DNA of 64,000 bases. Source: Amoebidium appalachense. Its lineage: Eukaryota > Ichthyosporea. The stretch covers positions 3,410,001-3,474,000 of the forward strand of contig CAVNZM010000011.1 of NCBI GenBank assembly GCA_963693365.1, read 5' to 3'. The position numbers were made by a program, and so were the translations under genes. The notes beneath the pieces are model-generated. The model did no database searches, was not told where the DNA came from, and worked only from the letters and a program-made list of their open reading frames with translations. Positions 40,857 through 47,621 of the stretch are shown here, piece by piece (the first letter of the stretch is position 1; each line of letters opens with the position of its first letter).

Positions 40857-41520
40857 TGGCCAGGTGCTGGATGTATGCGCCGGGATGCAAATCGTTCTTT
40901 GTGTAGTTGCAGGTCTTGCAGCAGGGCACGCTGTTGCTCTCGGTGTACCCCACGGCCGGATACAGCCGGTCGACGCCGTTGGACTGGTCCAGGCCGCAGT
41001 AGAAGCAGGGCTCCCTGCGAATGGCGTCAAACTGCTTTCGCGTGAGCGTGAACACGGACGAAGGGCAGCGCCGGCCATTTTCTGTGTCGCAGCGCTTTCG
41101 GGCGCTGCACCTGTACGTGTTGTAGTTTGTGCTGTATGCGCGCGATGACGGGGGCTGCCTGTACGCCCTGCGAGTGGCAAGGGCCTTTGCGAGCCGCTTG
41201 ACGCCAGCAGCCGAGCGCCCCAGCGCGCGTTTGACCAGCGGGCAGTGCAACAGCGTGTGTGCGGCGAGGGCGGCGAGCTGCGTGGTGCGCAGGCCGTGGC
41301 GGATCCGGTGGCAGACGGTGCACACGGGACGCACGTTCCCGTGGACGTAGCCGCGCTTGTAGAGGCACAGTGCCACGTTACGGTGGGTCCGCTCGGCCTC
41401 GGCGCGGTTGCACACCTGGCACGGCCGCTTGAACAATTCCGCCAGGGTGGTGGGCGACAACTCGATGGGCAGCTTCTTGTTGGCGGCGTTGGCCCTAAGA
41501 CTGGCCACAAACTGCTCCAT
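40816..41520 (-). CDS. HNH endonuclease with N-terminal zinc finger
   Basis: 234 residues; start in TTTAACATGG. The N-terminal half has CQVCNR (Cys34/37) and PVCTVCHRIRHG (Cys67/70), a zinc-finger-like pair. The C-terminal HNH core reads PCFYCGLDQSNGVDRLYPAV (Cys172/175), then GYTESNSVPCCKTCNYTKND with the Cys pair and Asn expected of HNH nucleases. Such enzymes occur as homing endonucleases or DNA-processing nucleases in large viruses. It is not inside an obvious intron, so a free-standing role is likely. Confidence 0.75.
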   Translation of the reverse strand: MEQFVASLRANAANKKLPIELSPTTLAELFKRPCQVCNRAEAERTHRNVALCLYKRGYVHGNVRPVCTVCHRIRHGLRTTQLAALAAHTLLHCPLVKRALGRSAAGVKRLAKALATRRAYRQPPSSRAYSTNYNTYRCSARKRCDTENGRRCPSSVFTLTRKQFDAIRREPCFYCGLDQSNGVDRLYPAVGYTESNSVPCCKTCNYTKNDLHPGAYIQHLATIVRHWAANQGVA

Positions 41521-41538
41521 GTTAAACCCAACAATAAA

Positions 41539-41841
41539 TCAACCGGTGACGAACACACGCGGCCCATCTGTTGCGACCACCACTCCCAGCGGGGCGCACA
41601 AACCCGCCACCCAGGACGCGTACTCGGGCGTGGCGTGCAGCAGCAGCAGCCGCGGCCTACCCCCTCCCCGTGCGCGCTCAAGGATGCCCAGCAGTCCCGG
41701 CACCCAGCTGTGCACGTACCCCGGCCCCACGGCGGCCTCGATGCCCAGCCGTGCACAGGAGGCCCTTAGGAGCGTCCACTTGCGCATGGGGAGCACAAAC
41801 ATGCCGCAGGGGATGATGTGGTCGACATGCCTTGCCTCCAT
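41539..41841 (-). CDS. Unknown early-type protein
   Basis: 100 residues, start MEARHVDHIIPCG. Compact alpha/beta-looking sequence with RPRLLLLHATPEYASWVAGL and a C-terminal VVVATDGPRVFVTG. Its start is 27-34 nt from the palindromic TATA box at 41,865-41,878, shared with the divergent 41,910 gene. No family recognised. Confidence 0.6.
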   Translation of the reverse strand: MEARHVDHIIPCGMFVLPMRKWTLLRASCARLGIEAAVGPGYVHSWVPGLLGILERARGGGRPRLLLLHATPEYASWVAGLCAPLGVVVATDGPRVFVTG

Positions 41842-41864
41842 TTGCGGGAGCCGGGGGGGGTCGC

Positions 41865-41878
41865 GGGTATAAATACCC
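41865..41878. promoter_or_regulatory. Palindromic, probably bidirectional TATA promoter
   Basis: GGGTATAAATACCC has palindromic ends and reads as a TATA box on both strands. It is about 27-34 nt from the - strand ATG (41,841) and 35-42 nt from the + strand ATG (41,910). Confidence 0.65.
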
Positions 41879-41909
41879 TCGACGCCACCACACCCGGCCA
41901 GTCTCGACA

Positions 41910-42161
41910 ATGGTGGCCTACGACGAATTCGAACTTCTGGCCTACCTCGGCACCCCTGTGCCAAGTGAAACGGAGTCGGAGGACGAGAGGGAGCCCCTGC
42001 CGCCCCCCCTTGATCAAGAGTTTGAGCTGTTGGTGCACATCTTCCAGGAAATCAAGTACCGATCGGCCACCACCGGCCTGTTTGACCGACTCACCCTCAA
42101 GCATTTCTACACACTGGCCCACAACACGTCAAGCTGCTTCACGTCGGCACGTTTGCGGTGA
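41910..42161 (+). CDS. Small acidic early-type protein
   Basis: 83 residues, start MVAYDEFELLAYLG. Acidic, Pro-containing N terminus (PSETESEDEREPLPPPLDQE) followed by a helical part ending in basic residues. Start fixed by the shared TATA box. Overlaps the end of the - strand 42,139 gene by 23 bp. No family recognised. Confidence 0.6.
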   Translation: MVAYDEFELLAYLGTPVPSETESEDEREPLPPPLDQEFELLVHIFQEIKYRSATTGLFDRLTLKHFYTLAHNTSSCFTSARLR

Positions 42162-42684
42162 GGCTGTCGAGGATGCTGAAACACAGCTGACCGAGTTTGG
42201 CCGGGTCCCGGTTCTCAAGCAGGGCGCGGGCGTCATCGTCGGTCATGTTTGAGGTGGCGGCCTTCGCGATGTTGAAGATGTTCGACATGGTGGCCGGGTC
42301 GAGTGGCGGGAGCTGGCCGGCATGGTCCAGGACCTGCGTGGACGGGACTGGTGCAGCTGTCGCACCACTGTACACGACCAGGCGCTCGACATACTCGACT
42401 ACGGCAGCCTTGGTAATGGGGTGCATGCGAGTCCATGCCGCGTGCAGCCCCATCTGTTGGAGTGGAGAGTGGTCGCCCTCAAGAAACGACCAGTCCTTGG
42501 CGGCGACCTGCGGCATGAACGGCGCTATCTGAGCCGCAAAGACCTGAGGGGGCATGTCCGGGCTGACTTCAGCTGTGGAGGCCGCGATGGACCTTGCCTG
42601 GGCGATCTCCGGAAGGTCGGGGAACGCGGTCTGGAGCTTGGCGCAAAGCTCATCGAGGCATGCATTAAACGAGGCAGCTTCCAT
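42139..42684 (-). CDS. Unknown late-type helical protein
   Basis: 181 residues starting at GCTAATGG, which decides the start. Mostly helical with an Ala/Pro-rich middle, PPQVFAAQIAPFMPQVAAKD, and a C-terminal DDDARALLENRDPAKLGQL. Its start codon is 5 nt from the start codon of the divergent 42,690 gene, so both genes share one tiny promoter region. Family unknown. Confidence 0.65.
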   Translation of the reverse strand: MEAASFNACLDELCAKLQTAFPDLPEIAQARSIAASTAEVSPDMPPQVFAAQIAPFMPQVAAKDWSFLEGDHSPLQQMGLHAAWTRMHPITKAAVVEYVERLVVYSGATAAPVPSTQVLDHAGQLPPLDPATMSNIFNIAKAATSNMTDDDARALLENRDPAKLGQLCFSILDSLTANVPT

Positions 42685-42689
42685 TAGCA

Positions 42690-42962
42690 ATGCCATACAA
42701 AAAAAGGGCGCAGGGGATGTTGAGAAAAAATGATCAGCCCGTCATACAGATGGCAACAACACGCAGACGACACCACCGGCGGCGCGGCGCGTCAGTACCG
42801 GGAGAAAACAAGGCGCTTGCGCTTCTGACCAACCAGATCCAAGAGACTAGTCCCGGATGTATGCCCCGGGGGTTTGCGAGAACCATCGCGGCTGCAAAGC
42901 TCGGCAACATGCGGCGTCACATTCGCCGACGACTGTGCGAGGCGTGGCGCAGCAAGTGGTAG
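42690..42962 (+). CDS. Small Arg-rich protein
   Basis: 90 residues, strongly basic (MATTRRRHHRRRGASVPG and RRHIRRRLCEAWRSKW). The start at 42,690 is in GCAATGCC; a later in-frame ATG (42,717) is possible. Charge suggests DNA or RNA binding, perhaps packaged with the genome. Family unknown. Confidence 0.55.
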   Translation: MPYKKRAQGMLRKNDQPVIQMATTRRRHHRRRGASVPGENKALALLTNQIQETSPGCMPRGFARTIAAAKLGNMRRHIRRRLCEAWRSKW

Positions 42963-42982
42963 ACACGACAAGACACAAGCAT

Positions 42983-43969
42983 CTACACGGTCATGAGACA
43001 ACGCGGGGTTGTCCGTGTTTTAATAAACGACCAGCCCAGCTTTGCACAGATGGCCTGCCATGTGCGGTCGTGGTCACAGAGTTTGTCTGCAGACTTTAGC
43101 AGGGGTATGTGGGGTAGATAGGCGCCCCACTGGAGCAGCTCGCAGAACTTGAACAGCAGGTAGTTGACCGAGAGGAAGTTGATCCTGTCATCGCACGCGT
43201 CCTTGAACACGCCCTGCGTCTGCATGAACATGTCGCGCAGGCGGTCCAGCTGCTCGGGGTTGAACTGCGGGCACTGAATGCCAAATGCGCTCTGCATGAT
43301 GCTGGGGATGTTGCGGTAGTAGCGGTTGAGCTTGCGGCTTCTCAGGAGCTTCTTGACATGTGCGTGCGTGATGCGTTCCATGGGGTAGTGCAGCGTGGCC
43401 GCGTCCCTGACAAACTCGATGACGTCAACCGGTATGTCTGTGGTCTCCTTGCCCTGGAAGTGCACGAGCGTCTCGTTGAAATGGTTGAGCGGCTTGTATA
43501 CCTGTTGGCGCTGGCTGCGGGGTGGGGGCATCTTGAACACCGACTTGTTGAACTCACAGAACCCGGGCACGGCCTCACCGCACTCGTCGCACACGTACAT
43601 CTCCCTCATCTTGTCCAGCAGGCCGACGCCGCACGCGGGGCAGGGATCGGGCTCGCGGCGGGGAGCACGGTCCTGCACGTCCTCCACATGGGTCAGGTAG
43701 TCGCGATACACCTCCCTCCTCGAATCCCTGTCGCTGCACTCGTAGTGCTTAAGCATGTAGGGCAGGGTGTCGAGAAGGAACTCAACCTCCTCCTGGACAA
43801 CAGCGGCGTCGCCGATCCTGCGGCGCTTGGCAAACTCGGCCATGCGCACGTCCACACGCGACTCCATGTCGTTCTGGGCCACGTGCTGCACATACTGCTT
43901 GTCTGCCTCGCAGCCCTTCTTGGACCGGTAGGGCGCGCGCATCGGGCGCTTGCGCTCGTCCGCTGACAT
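42983..43969 (-). CDS. VLTF3-like late transcription factor
   Basis: 328 residues. It matches the NCLDV/poxvirus VLTF3 family: a zinc ribbon CPACG...YVCDECG (Cys110, 113, 127, 130), then YKPLNHFNETLVHFQGKET, HYPMERITHAHVKKLLRSRK, LNRYYRNIPSIMQSAFG, RINFLSVNYLLFKFCELLQW and IPLLKSADKLCDHDRTWQ.ICAKLGWSFI. In poxviruses this protein activates late promoters of the TAAAT type. Here the gene itself has a TATA promoter about 40 nt upstream, while many structural genes in the block have TAATG/TAAATG at the start codon. An AATAAA lies just before its own stop region on the other strand. Confidence 0.9.
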   Translation of the reverse strand: MSADERKRPMRAPYRSKKGCEADKQYVQHVAQNDMESRVDVRMAEFAKRRRIGDAAVVQEEVEFLLDTLPYMLKHYECSDRDSRREVYRDYLTHVEDVQDRAPRREPDPCPACGVGLLDKMREMYVCDECGEAVPGFCEFNKSVFKMPPPRSQRQQVYKPLNHFNETLVHFQGKETTDIPVDVIEFVRDAATLHYPMERITHAHVKKLLRSRKLNRYYRNIPSIMQSAFGIQCPQFNPEQLDRLRDMFMQTQGVFKDACDDRINFLSVNYLLFKFCELLQWGAYLPHIPLLKSADKLCDHDRTWQAICAKLGWSFIKTRTTPRCLMTV

Positions 43970-44000
43970 GCTAGTTGGCAAGAAAGTGTGCCGCGGACGC

Positions 44001-44014
44001 GCCTTATATACCTG
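44001..44014 (-). promoter_or_regulatory. Early-type TATA promoter of the VLTF3-like gene
   Basis: CAGGTATATAAGGC on the - strand, about 38 nt before the ATG at 43,969. Confidence 0.7.
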
Positions 44015-44022
44015 CGGGAGCC

Positions 44023-44715
44023 CTAGTTCACGCTGTCGGCCTGGATGATGAACAGTATGGGGAAGGTACTCCCTGGGATGCTTTCAGCGAACGAGCCCGT
44101 TGCGGCGCTCAAACCCAGGTTTGTGGCCTGCCCAGACCCTTGAGAAGCGACGCTTGTTCCCAGCAACTCGATGATTTCAGTGCCGTGGGCAACAGACTCG
44201 CGGCTGTAGTCGGGGGGGGGAGGTGCCCGACCCGGCTTAACGCCACAGTAGCCCAAGACGTTCTTTGGGGTGGCCAACACGCATTCACCGCCTACGCTTA
44301 CGGTGCCAGGCCCGCAGCTTCCCCCTTTCCGCGAGCTCGAGCGAACACGCATGGTTGCGGCAGGTCTGGACTTGGGGGCGGCAGTGGGCTTCCTGGTTGC
44401 CATTGCCTTGGTTGGGGCTTGAACGGGTTTAGAAACCGGCCTCCTGGAGGCGGCCTTGGGGGCAACGCTCACCCGCATGGTCCCCATTGGTTTCAGAGGA
44501 CGCATGGCGGTCGCAAGCTTGGGTTTCTTTGGGGGGTGGCCGACGGTCGCATGCTTGGCTGGTGCCTTGCGCTTGGCGCTGTCACCTGGCATCCCCAGAC
44601 GCCCAGCACGACCGATGAGCGACTCGAGCGCCTTCACCTCCAACTCCAGGTTACTGGTGGACACGGGAACAGGCAGCACGCGTGATGCTTCCGTCAGTTT
44701 AGTGTTCCTGCGCAT
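44023..44715 (-). CDS. Basic Pro/Ala/Lys-rich core-type protein
   Basis: 230 residues starting at AATAAATGCG (late-type). Residues 45-130 are low-complexity and very basic (KRKAPAKHATVGHPPKKPK, then repeated Ala-Pro-Lys and Arg-Met motifs), resembling histone-tail-like or core-packaging proteins. A CGPGTVSVGGECV motif follows at about 133-145, and a hydrophobic end (FPILFIIQADSVN). The same AATAAATG string gives an AATAAA for the upstream 44,739 gene. Confidence 0.6.
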   Translation of the reverse strand: MRRNTKLTEASRVLPVPVSTSNLELEVKALESLIGRAGRLGMPGDSAKRKAPAKHATVGHPPKKPKLATAMRPLKPMGTMRVSVAPKAASRRPVSKPVQAPTKAMATRKPTAAPKSRPAATMRVRSSSRKGGSCGPGTVSVGGECVLATPKNVLGYCGVKPGRAPPPPDYSRESVAHGTEIIELLGTSVASQGSGQATNLGLSAATGSFAESIPGSTFPILFIIQADSVN

Positions 44716-44719
44716 TTAT
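44708..44719 (-). promoter_or_regulatory. Late-type initiator overlapping a polyadenylation signal
   Basis: On the - strand the sequence CACAAATAAATG contains AATAAA, about 20 nt after the stop of the 44,739 gene, and TAAATG, the start of the next gene. One 8-base string can serve both functions. Confidence 0.5.
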
Positions 44720-44738
44720 TTGTGGACAAGAAAAGATA

Positions 44739-45566
44739 TCACACACAGCGCCGGGCAACGTTGGCCAGCTTCGTTTGCTCCGCATGGAAGAGAGCCAGCT
44801 GTGCATCGTAGTCGAGGGTCTCGTTTGTGCGCACGTTACATCTCTGGAAGAGTATGTAGCGTACACGCCGGTAGAGGTCCTCGCTGAACAGCGTGATGTC
44901 CAGTGGAAGCACGCCGTACTCCCCAAACCATGACAGGATGTCCTTGTCCAACTCGTTGGGCTGATACCAGTCAGGAAGCGCCATCAGCGTGTCGGGGGTT
45001 TTCTTTCGCACCAGCTCCTCCAACTCTATAAGGTAGGTCTGGATCTTGGACGCCTCGTCCAGGCCGATTCGCCACTTGCACGCGTACTTATCCAGGTCCT
45101 CGATGATCCACGGCTCCCTGCAGCTGGAGCTTGCCTCGAGGGACGAGAAGTCATCAGGGAAAGACCCGAACATGGCCATGCGGATGCGCGAGTAGACGTC
45201 CTCGGCCACCTTGAACACGCTCACATCGGTGGCCTCGTCGAGTGCGGATCCCTTGGCGCCGTTTTTGTTGATGTCGACACCGAGATTGATGACGCATCCA
45301 AGAATAAACCCAACTGCGTCCAATGGCTGCAGGCGCCCCTTGCAGGAACCGACGACCTGCTGGACGGCGTACAGGCCACGCCATACATAGAGCGAGGCCC
45401 GGTCGGCGACCGGCGCCGACACGCACATCTCGCGCGCATAGTCCTTCTTCTGCCTGATCAACAAGTGCTTTGCGGCCTTGACGTCATTCTCTGATGTGGG
45501 GCCGGTGGCCTTTTTCAGCACCAGGTTGGTGGTGTTTGTGATGTTTGCTTTGTCGTACTTGGGCAT
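44739..45566 (-). CDS. Paralogous family protein, member 3
   Basis: 275 residues starting at CTATAAATGCC (late-type). It shares with the 38,222 and 39,067 products the blocks LQPLDAVGFILG, VFKVAEDVYSRIRMAM followed by a D.S/DFSS...CREP segment, then a long helix and ITLFSEDLYRRVRYILF. The N-terminal 70 residues are different and basic. Divergence is higher than between members 1 and 2, so the duplication is older. Function unknown. Confidence 0.7.
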   Translation of the reverse strand: MPKYDKANITNTTNLVLKKATGPTSENDVKAAKHLLIRQKKDYAREMCVSAPVADRASLYVWRGLYAVQQVVGSCKGRLQPLDAVGFILGCVINLGVDINKNGAKGSALDEATDVSVFKVAEDVYSRIRMAMFGSFPDDFSSLEASSSCREPWIIEDLDKYACKWRIGLDEASKIQTYLIELEELVRKKTPDTLMALPDWYQPNELDKDILSWFGEYGVLPLDITLFSEDLYRRVRYILFQRCNVRTNETLDYDAQLALFHAEQTKLANVARRCV

Positions 45567-45604
45567 TTATAGCGGCCACGGAAAATATTGGGAGGCACCG
45601 TGCT

Positions 45605-45889
45605 TCAACCACTGAACCTGCTGATCATGCGTGCGATGTCGCCGAACTTGGCGTTGGCCATCTTGGGAAACAGTGGGGCAAGGGCGCGGTCCACCTTGAT
45701 CTTTTGGCCTTCGGCAAGACCTTTCTTCTTGGCGTACGCCCACACCGCCTTTACGATCTGTCCACGCGTGGCCGACGACTTGTGCATGAAGCCCTTGAGG
45801 GGGGATTGAGCTTGACGGGACGATTGAACGCCGATTTGGTCTTGCGCGTGTAGCATATGGCCATTGCTCATGTCGACAATAAAATCCAT
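45605..45889 (-). CDS. SWIB/MDM2-domain protein
   Basis: 94 residues. After about 25 polar residues the SWIB core appears: PLKGFMHKSSATRGQIVKAV, WAYAKKKGL, KIKVDRALAPLFP and FGDIARMISRF. These correspond to the L..F....SR..V...W.YIK...L......I..D..L..LF pattern. Small SWIB-domain proteins occur in several NCLDVs and may act on chromatin or transcription. Start context TGCAGTCATGG has no late motif. Confidence 0.75.
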   Translation of the reverse strand: MDFIVDMSNGHMLHAQDQIGVQSSRQAQSPLKGFMHKSSATRGQIVKAVWAYAKKKGLAEGQKIKVDRALAPLFPKMANAKFGDIARMISRFSG

Positions 45890-45920
45890 GACTGCAAGGA
45901 CCCGCCACTGTTCTGTGACT

Positions 45921-46700
45921 CTATCTGACCTTGACGTTGAACTCCTGCGGCAGCGTTGGCCCCGCCACCATGTCCGGGATGGGCATCATCGGCGCGTCCG
46001 TGTTCGCCAGCCCGCGGATCTCGGCAAAGTCGTGTGTGCGGATCCCCCTGCGTGCATGCACCACCTTCTCTGGGTCCACGCGTGCCGGGTTTGTCGCGTA
46101 TGTCGGTAGCGGCGGCCGCACGCCCTGCTGTGCATCCTCCCTGCTGTTCAGCACGGCCTCCGGCCGGGCTCCCTCGTTGCGCATGTTGCCGTTGTACACT
46201 GGCGCGCGCGTGCGTGTGCGGTACAGCTCACGCATGTAGTTGCTGCGCGACTGCTGTTCCTCGGGATGCACATGGCCGTCGACGGCAGCACCTGCCAGCA
46301 CGGCCACGGTCTGGGGGAGGGGTGTGCGGTCGGCGGCGTTGGCGGCGTCGTCGAAGGGCTTCTGCCGTTGGTAGGGCGAGAGGTAGCGGAATCTGCCGTA
46401 GTGCTCGTCATGGGGCACCTCCATGACCTTGGTGTTGAGACGGTCGAGGGGGTTGAACGGCCGATTGAGGCCGAGGGCGTCAGTGGCCCCGGCGTGCGGT
46501 GCATAAAGGGTGTTCCTGTCGAGGTTCAGGTTAGGCTGGAAGTCTGCGGGGGACAGGGGCGGGGCGGGCTTGGGCGGAGGGTCCGGGTTGTCAAACCCCC
46601 AGGCCTGATAGAACGGATTGCCTTCGTGCGAACTCACGTACAGGTAGACCACCGCCAAACACACGATTGCAAGGGCGAGCTCCGAGTGCGAACTGTCCAT
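45921..46700 (-). CDS. N-terminally anchored virion-type protein
   Basis: 259 residues. A membrane anchor near the N terminus (ELALAIVCLAVVYLYV, about 7-22) precedes a long hydrophilic Pro/Asn/Arg-rich region including FNPLDRLNTKVMEVPHDEHY and RFRYLSPYQRQKPFDD. Similar anchored, Pro-rich proteins are common in NCLDV inner membranes. Start in CTCAATGG. No family assigned. Confidence 0.65.
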   Translation of the reverse strand: MDSSHSELALAIVCLAVVYLYVSSHEGNPFYQAWGFDNPDPPPKPAPPLSPADFQPNLNLDRNTLYAPHAGATDALGLNRPFNPLDRLNTKVMEVPHDEHYGRFRYLSPYQRQKPFDDAANAADRTPLPQTVAVLAGAAVDGHVHPEEQQSRSNYMRELYRTRTRAPVYNGNMRNEGARPEAVLNSREDAQQGVRPPLPTYATNPARVDPEKVVHARRGIRTHDFAEIRGLANTDAPMMPIPDMVAGPTLPQEFNVKVR

Positions 46701-46758
46701 TGAGAAGGGCTACATTAATGCCACCGCCACGGGTTGGCGCTGTTTATTGCCTGTGCGC

Positions 46759-47268
46759 TCAGCGCCGGCACACCTGGTAGTCGACCACGTACCGCACGCG
46801 GTCCCGCAGCGTCCGCAGGTGGCTGACCCCAAACAGCCGCCCGTGCTTGTTGACCTTGCGGTCAAGGCACACCTCGAGCGCGCCCTCGCACGGCCGCCAC
46901 TGGTTGTCAGGGCACAGGATCTCGAGCGTGACCTTGGTCAGGCGCACACTCTTGTGGATGTTGCCGTTCGAGTCGATGGTGTTGGACTCCGTGTACGGCA
47001 CCAGCGGCTTGCGCCCGTCCATTAGGCCCCAGCCGTTGGCCACCTCCAAGTCGACGTAGCTGTTCTCAGACCCCACATCGTACACCAGCTTGAACGTCTT
47101 CTTCTGCCCCGCCACGCGCACCGTCACCATGTGCGTCTTCGAGCACTCGGGGATCAGGAACACCGGCACCTTGCTGTGCCGCGTCGACGTCCGCCGCACG
47201 CACGTCTCGAGCCGTCGTGCCCGGCAAGCGCAGCCGCGCCCTCTGGCTTTGCGTTTTCGTTGATGCAT
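46759..47268 (-). CDS. Aspartyl-protease-like protein (degenerate D-V-G-S)
   Basis: 169 residues. A basic N terminus (RKRKARGRGCACRARR) is followed by a beta-rich region. KTFKLVYDVGSENSYVDLEV resembles a retropepsin active-site strand (hydrophobic-D-T-G-S/A) with Val in place of Thr (Asp64). Further on, NTIDSNGN...L..V.LEI and GRLFGVSHLRTL correspond to the flap strand and the G-hh-x-L end motif. If the fold is right, activity is uncertain because of the Thr-to-Val change. AATAAA follows the stop (CAGGCAATAAACAG). Confidence 0.4.
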   Translation of the reverse strand: MHQRKRKARGRGCACRARRLETCVRRTSTRHSKVPVFLIPECSKTHMVTVRVAGQKKTFKLVYDVGSENSYVDLEVANGWGLMDGRKPLVPYTESNTIDSNGNIHKSVRLTKVTLEILCPDNQWRPCEGALEVCLDRKVNKHGRLFGVSHLRTLRDRVRYVVDYQVCRR

Positions 47269-47315
47269 ACTGGGGGCCCACAATGTAGCGTTGGCCGCTC
47301 AACGGCCGCGCCTTT

Positions 47316-47576
47316 TTAGGGCTTCTTGAAGCTCTTCCAGCACCGCCGCTTGCGGCAGCAGCCCCGCTTGGGCTTCTTGCGCCCGGGAACCAGGCCCTTG
47401 CACTGGCCGGCGTACGAGCACATGACGTACTTCATGTTGTAGTCGGTGACGCGCTTGATCCACTCGGGATCCGCCGAGGGGAAGCGCTTGTAGAGGTCCT
47501 GGCCGATCATGGCCTTGACGTGGTGGTCTGTGATGCCCGTGCTTTCCGGTAACATTTGCAGAAGGCGCAAAAACAT
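47316..47576 (-). CDS. Small Cys/Lys-rich protein
   Basis: About 86 residues from the ATG at 47,576; a later ATG at 47,555 (CAAATG) is also possible. It has WIKRVTDYNMKYVMCSYAGQ followed by a Cys- and Lys-rich tail (KPKRGCCRKRRCWKSFKKP) that could bind metal or nucleic acid. Family unknown. Confidence 0.55.
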   Translation of the reverse strand: MFLRLLQMLPESTGITDHHVKAMIGQDLYKRFPSADPEWIKRVTDYNMKYVMCSYAGQCKGLVPGRKKPKRGCCRKRRCWKSFKKP

Positions 47577-47621
47577 ATGCTGCGTCGCGCCGTGGGAGCT
47601 ATTTTGGTTCACAACGCCCGC

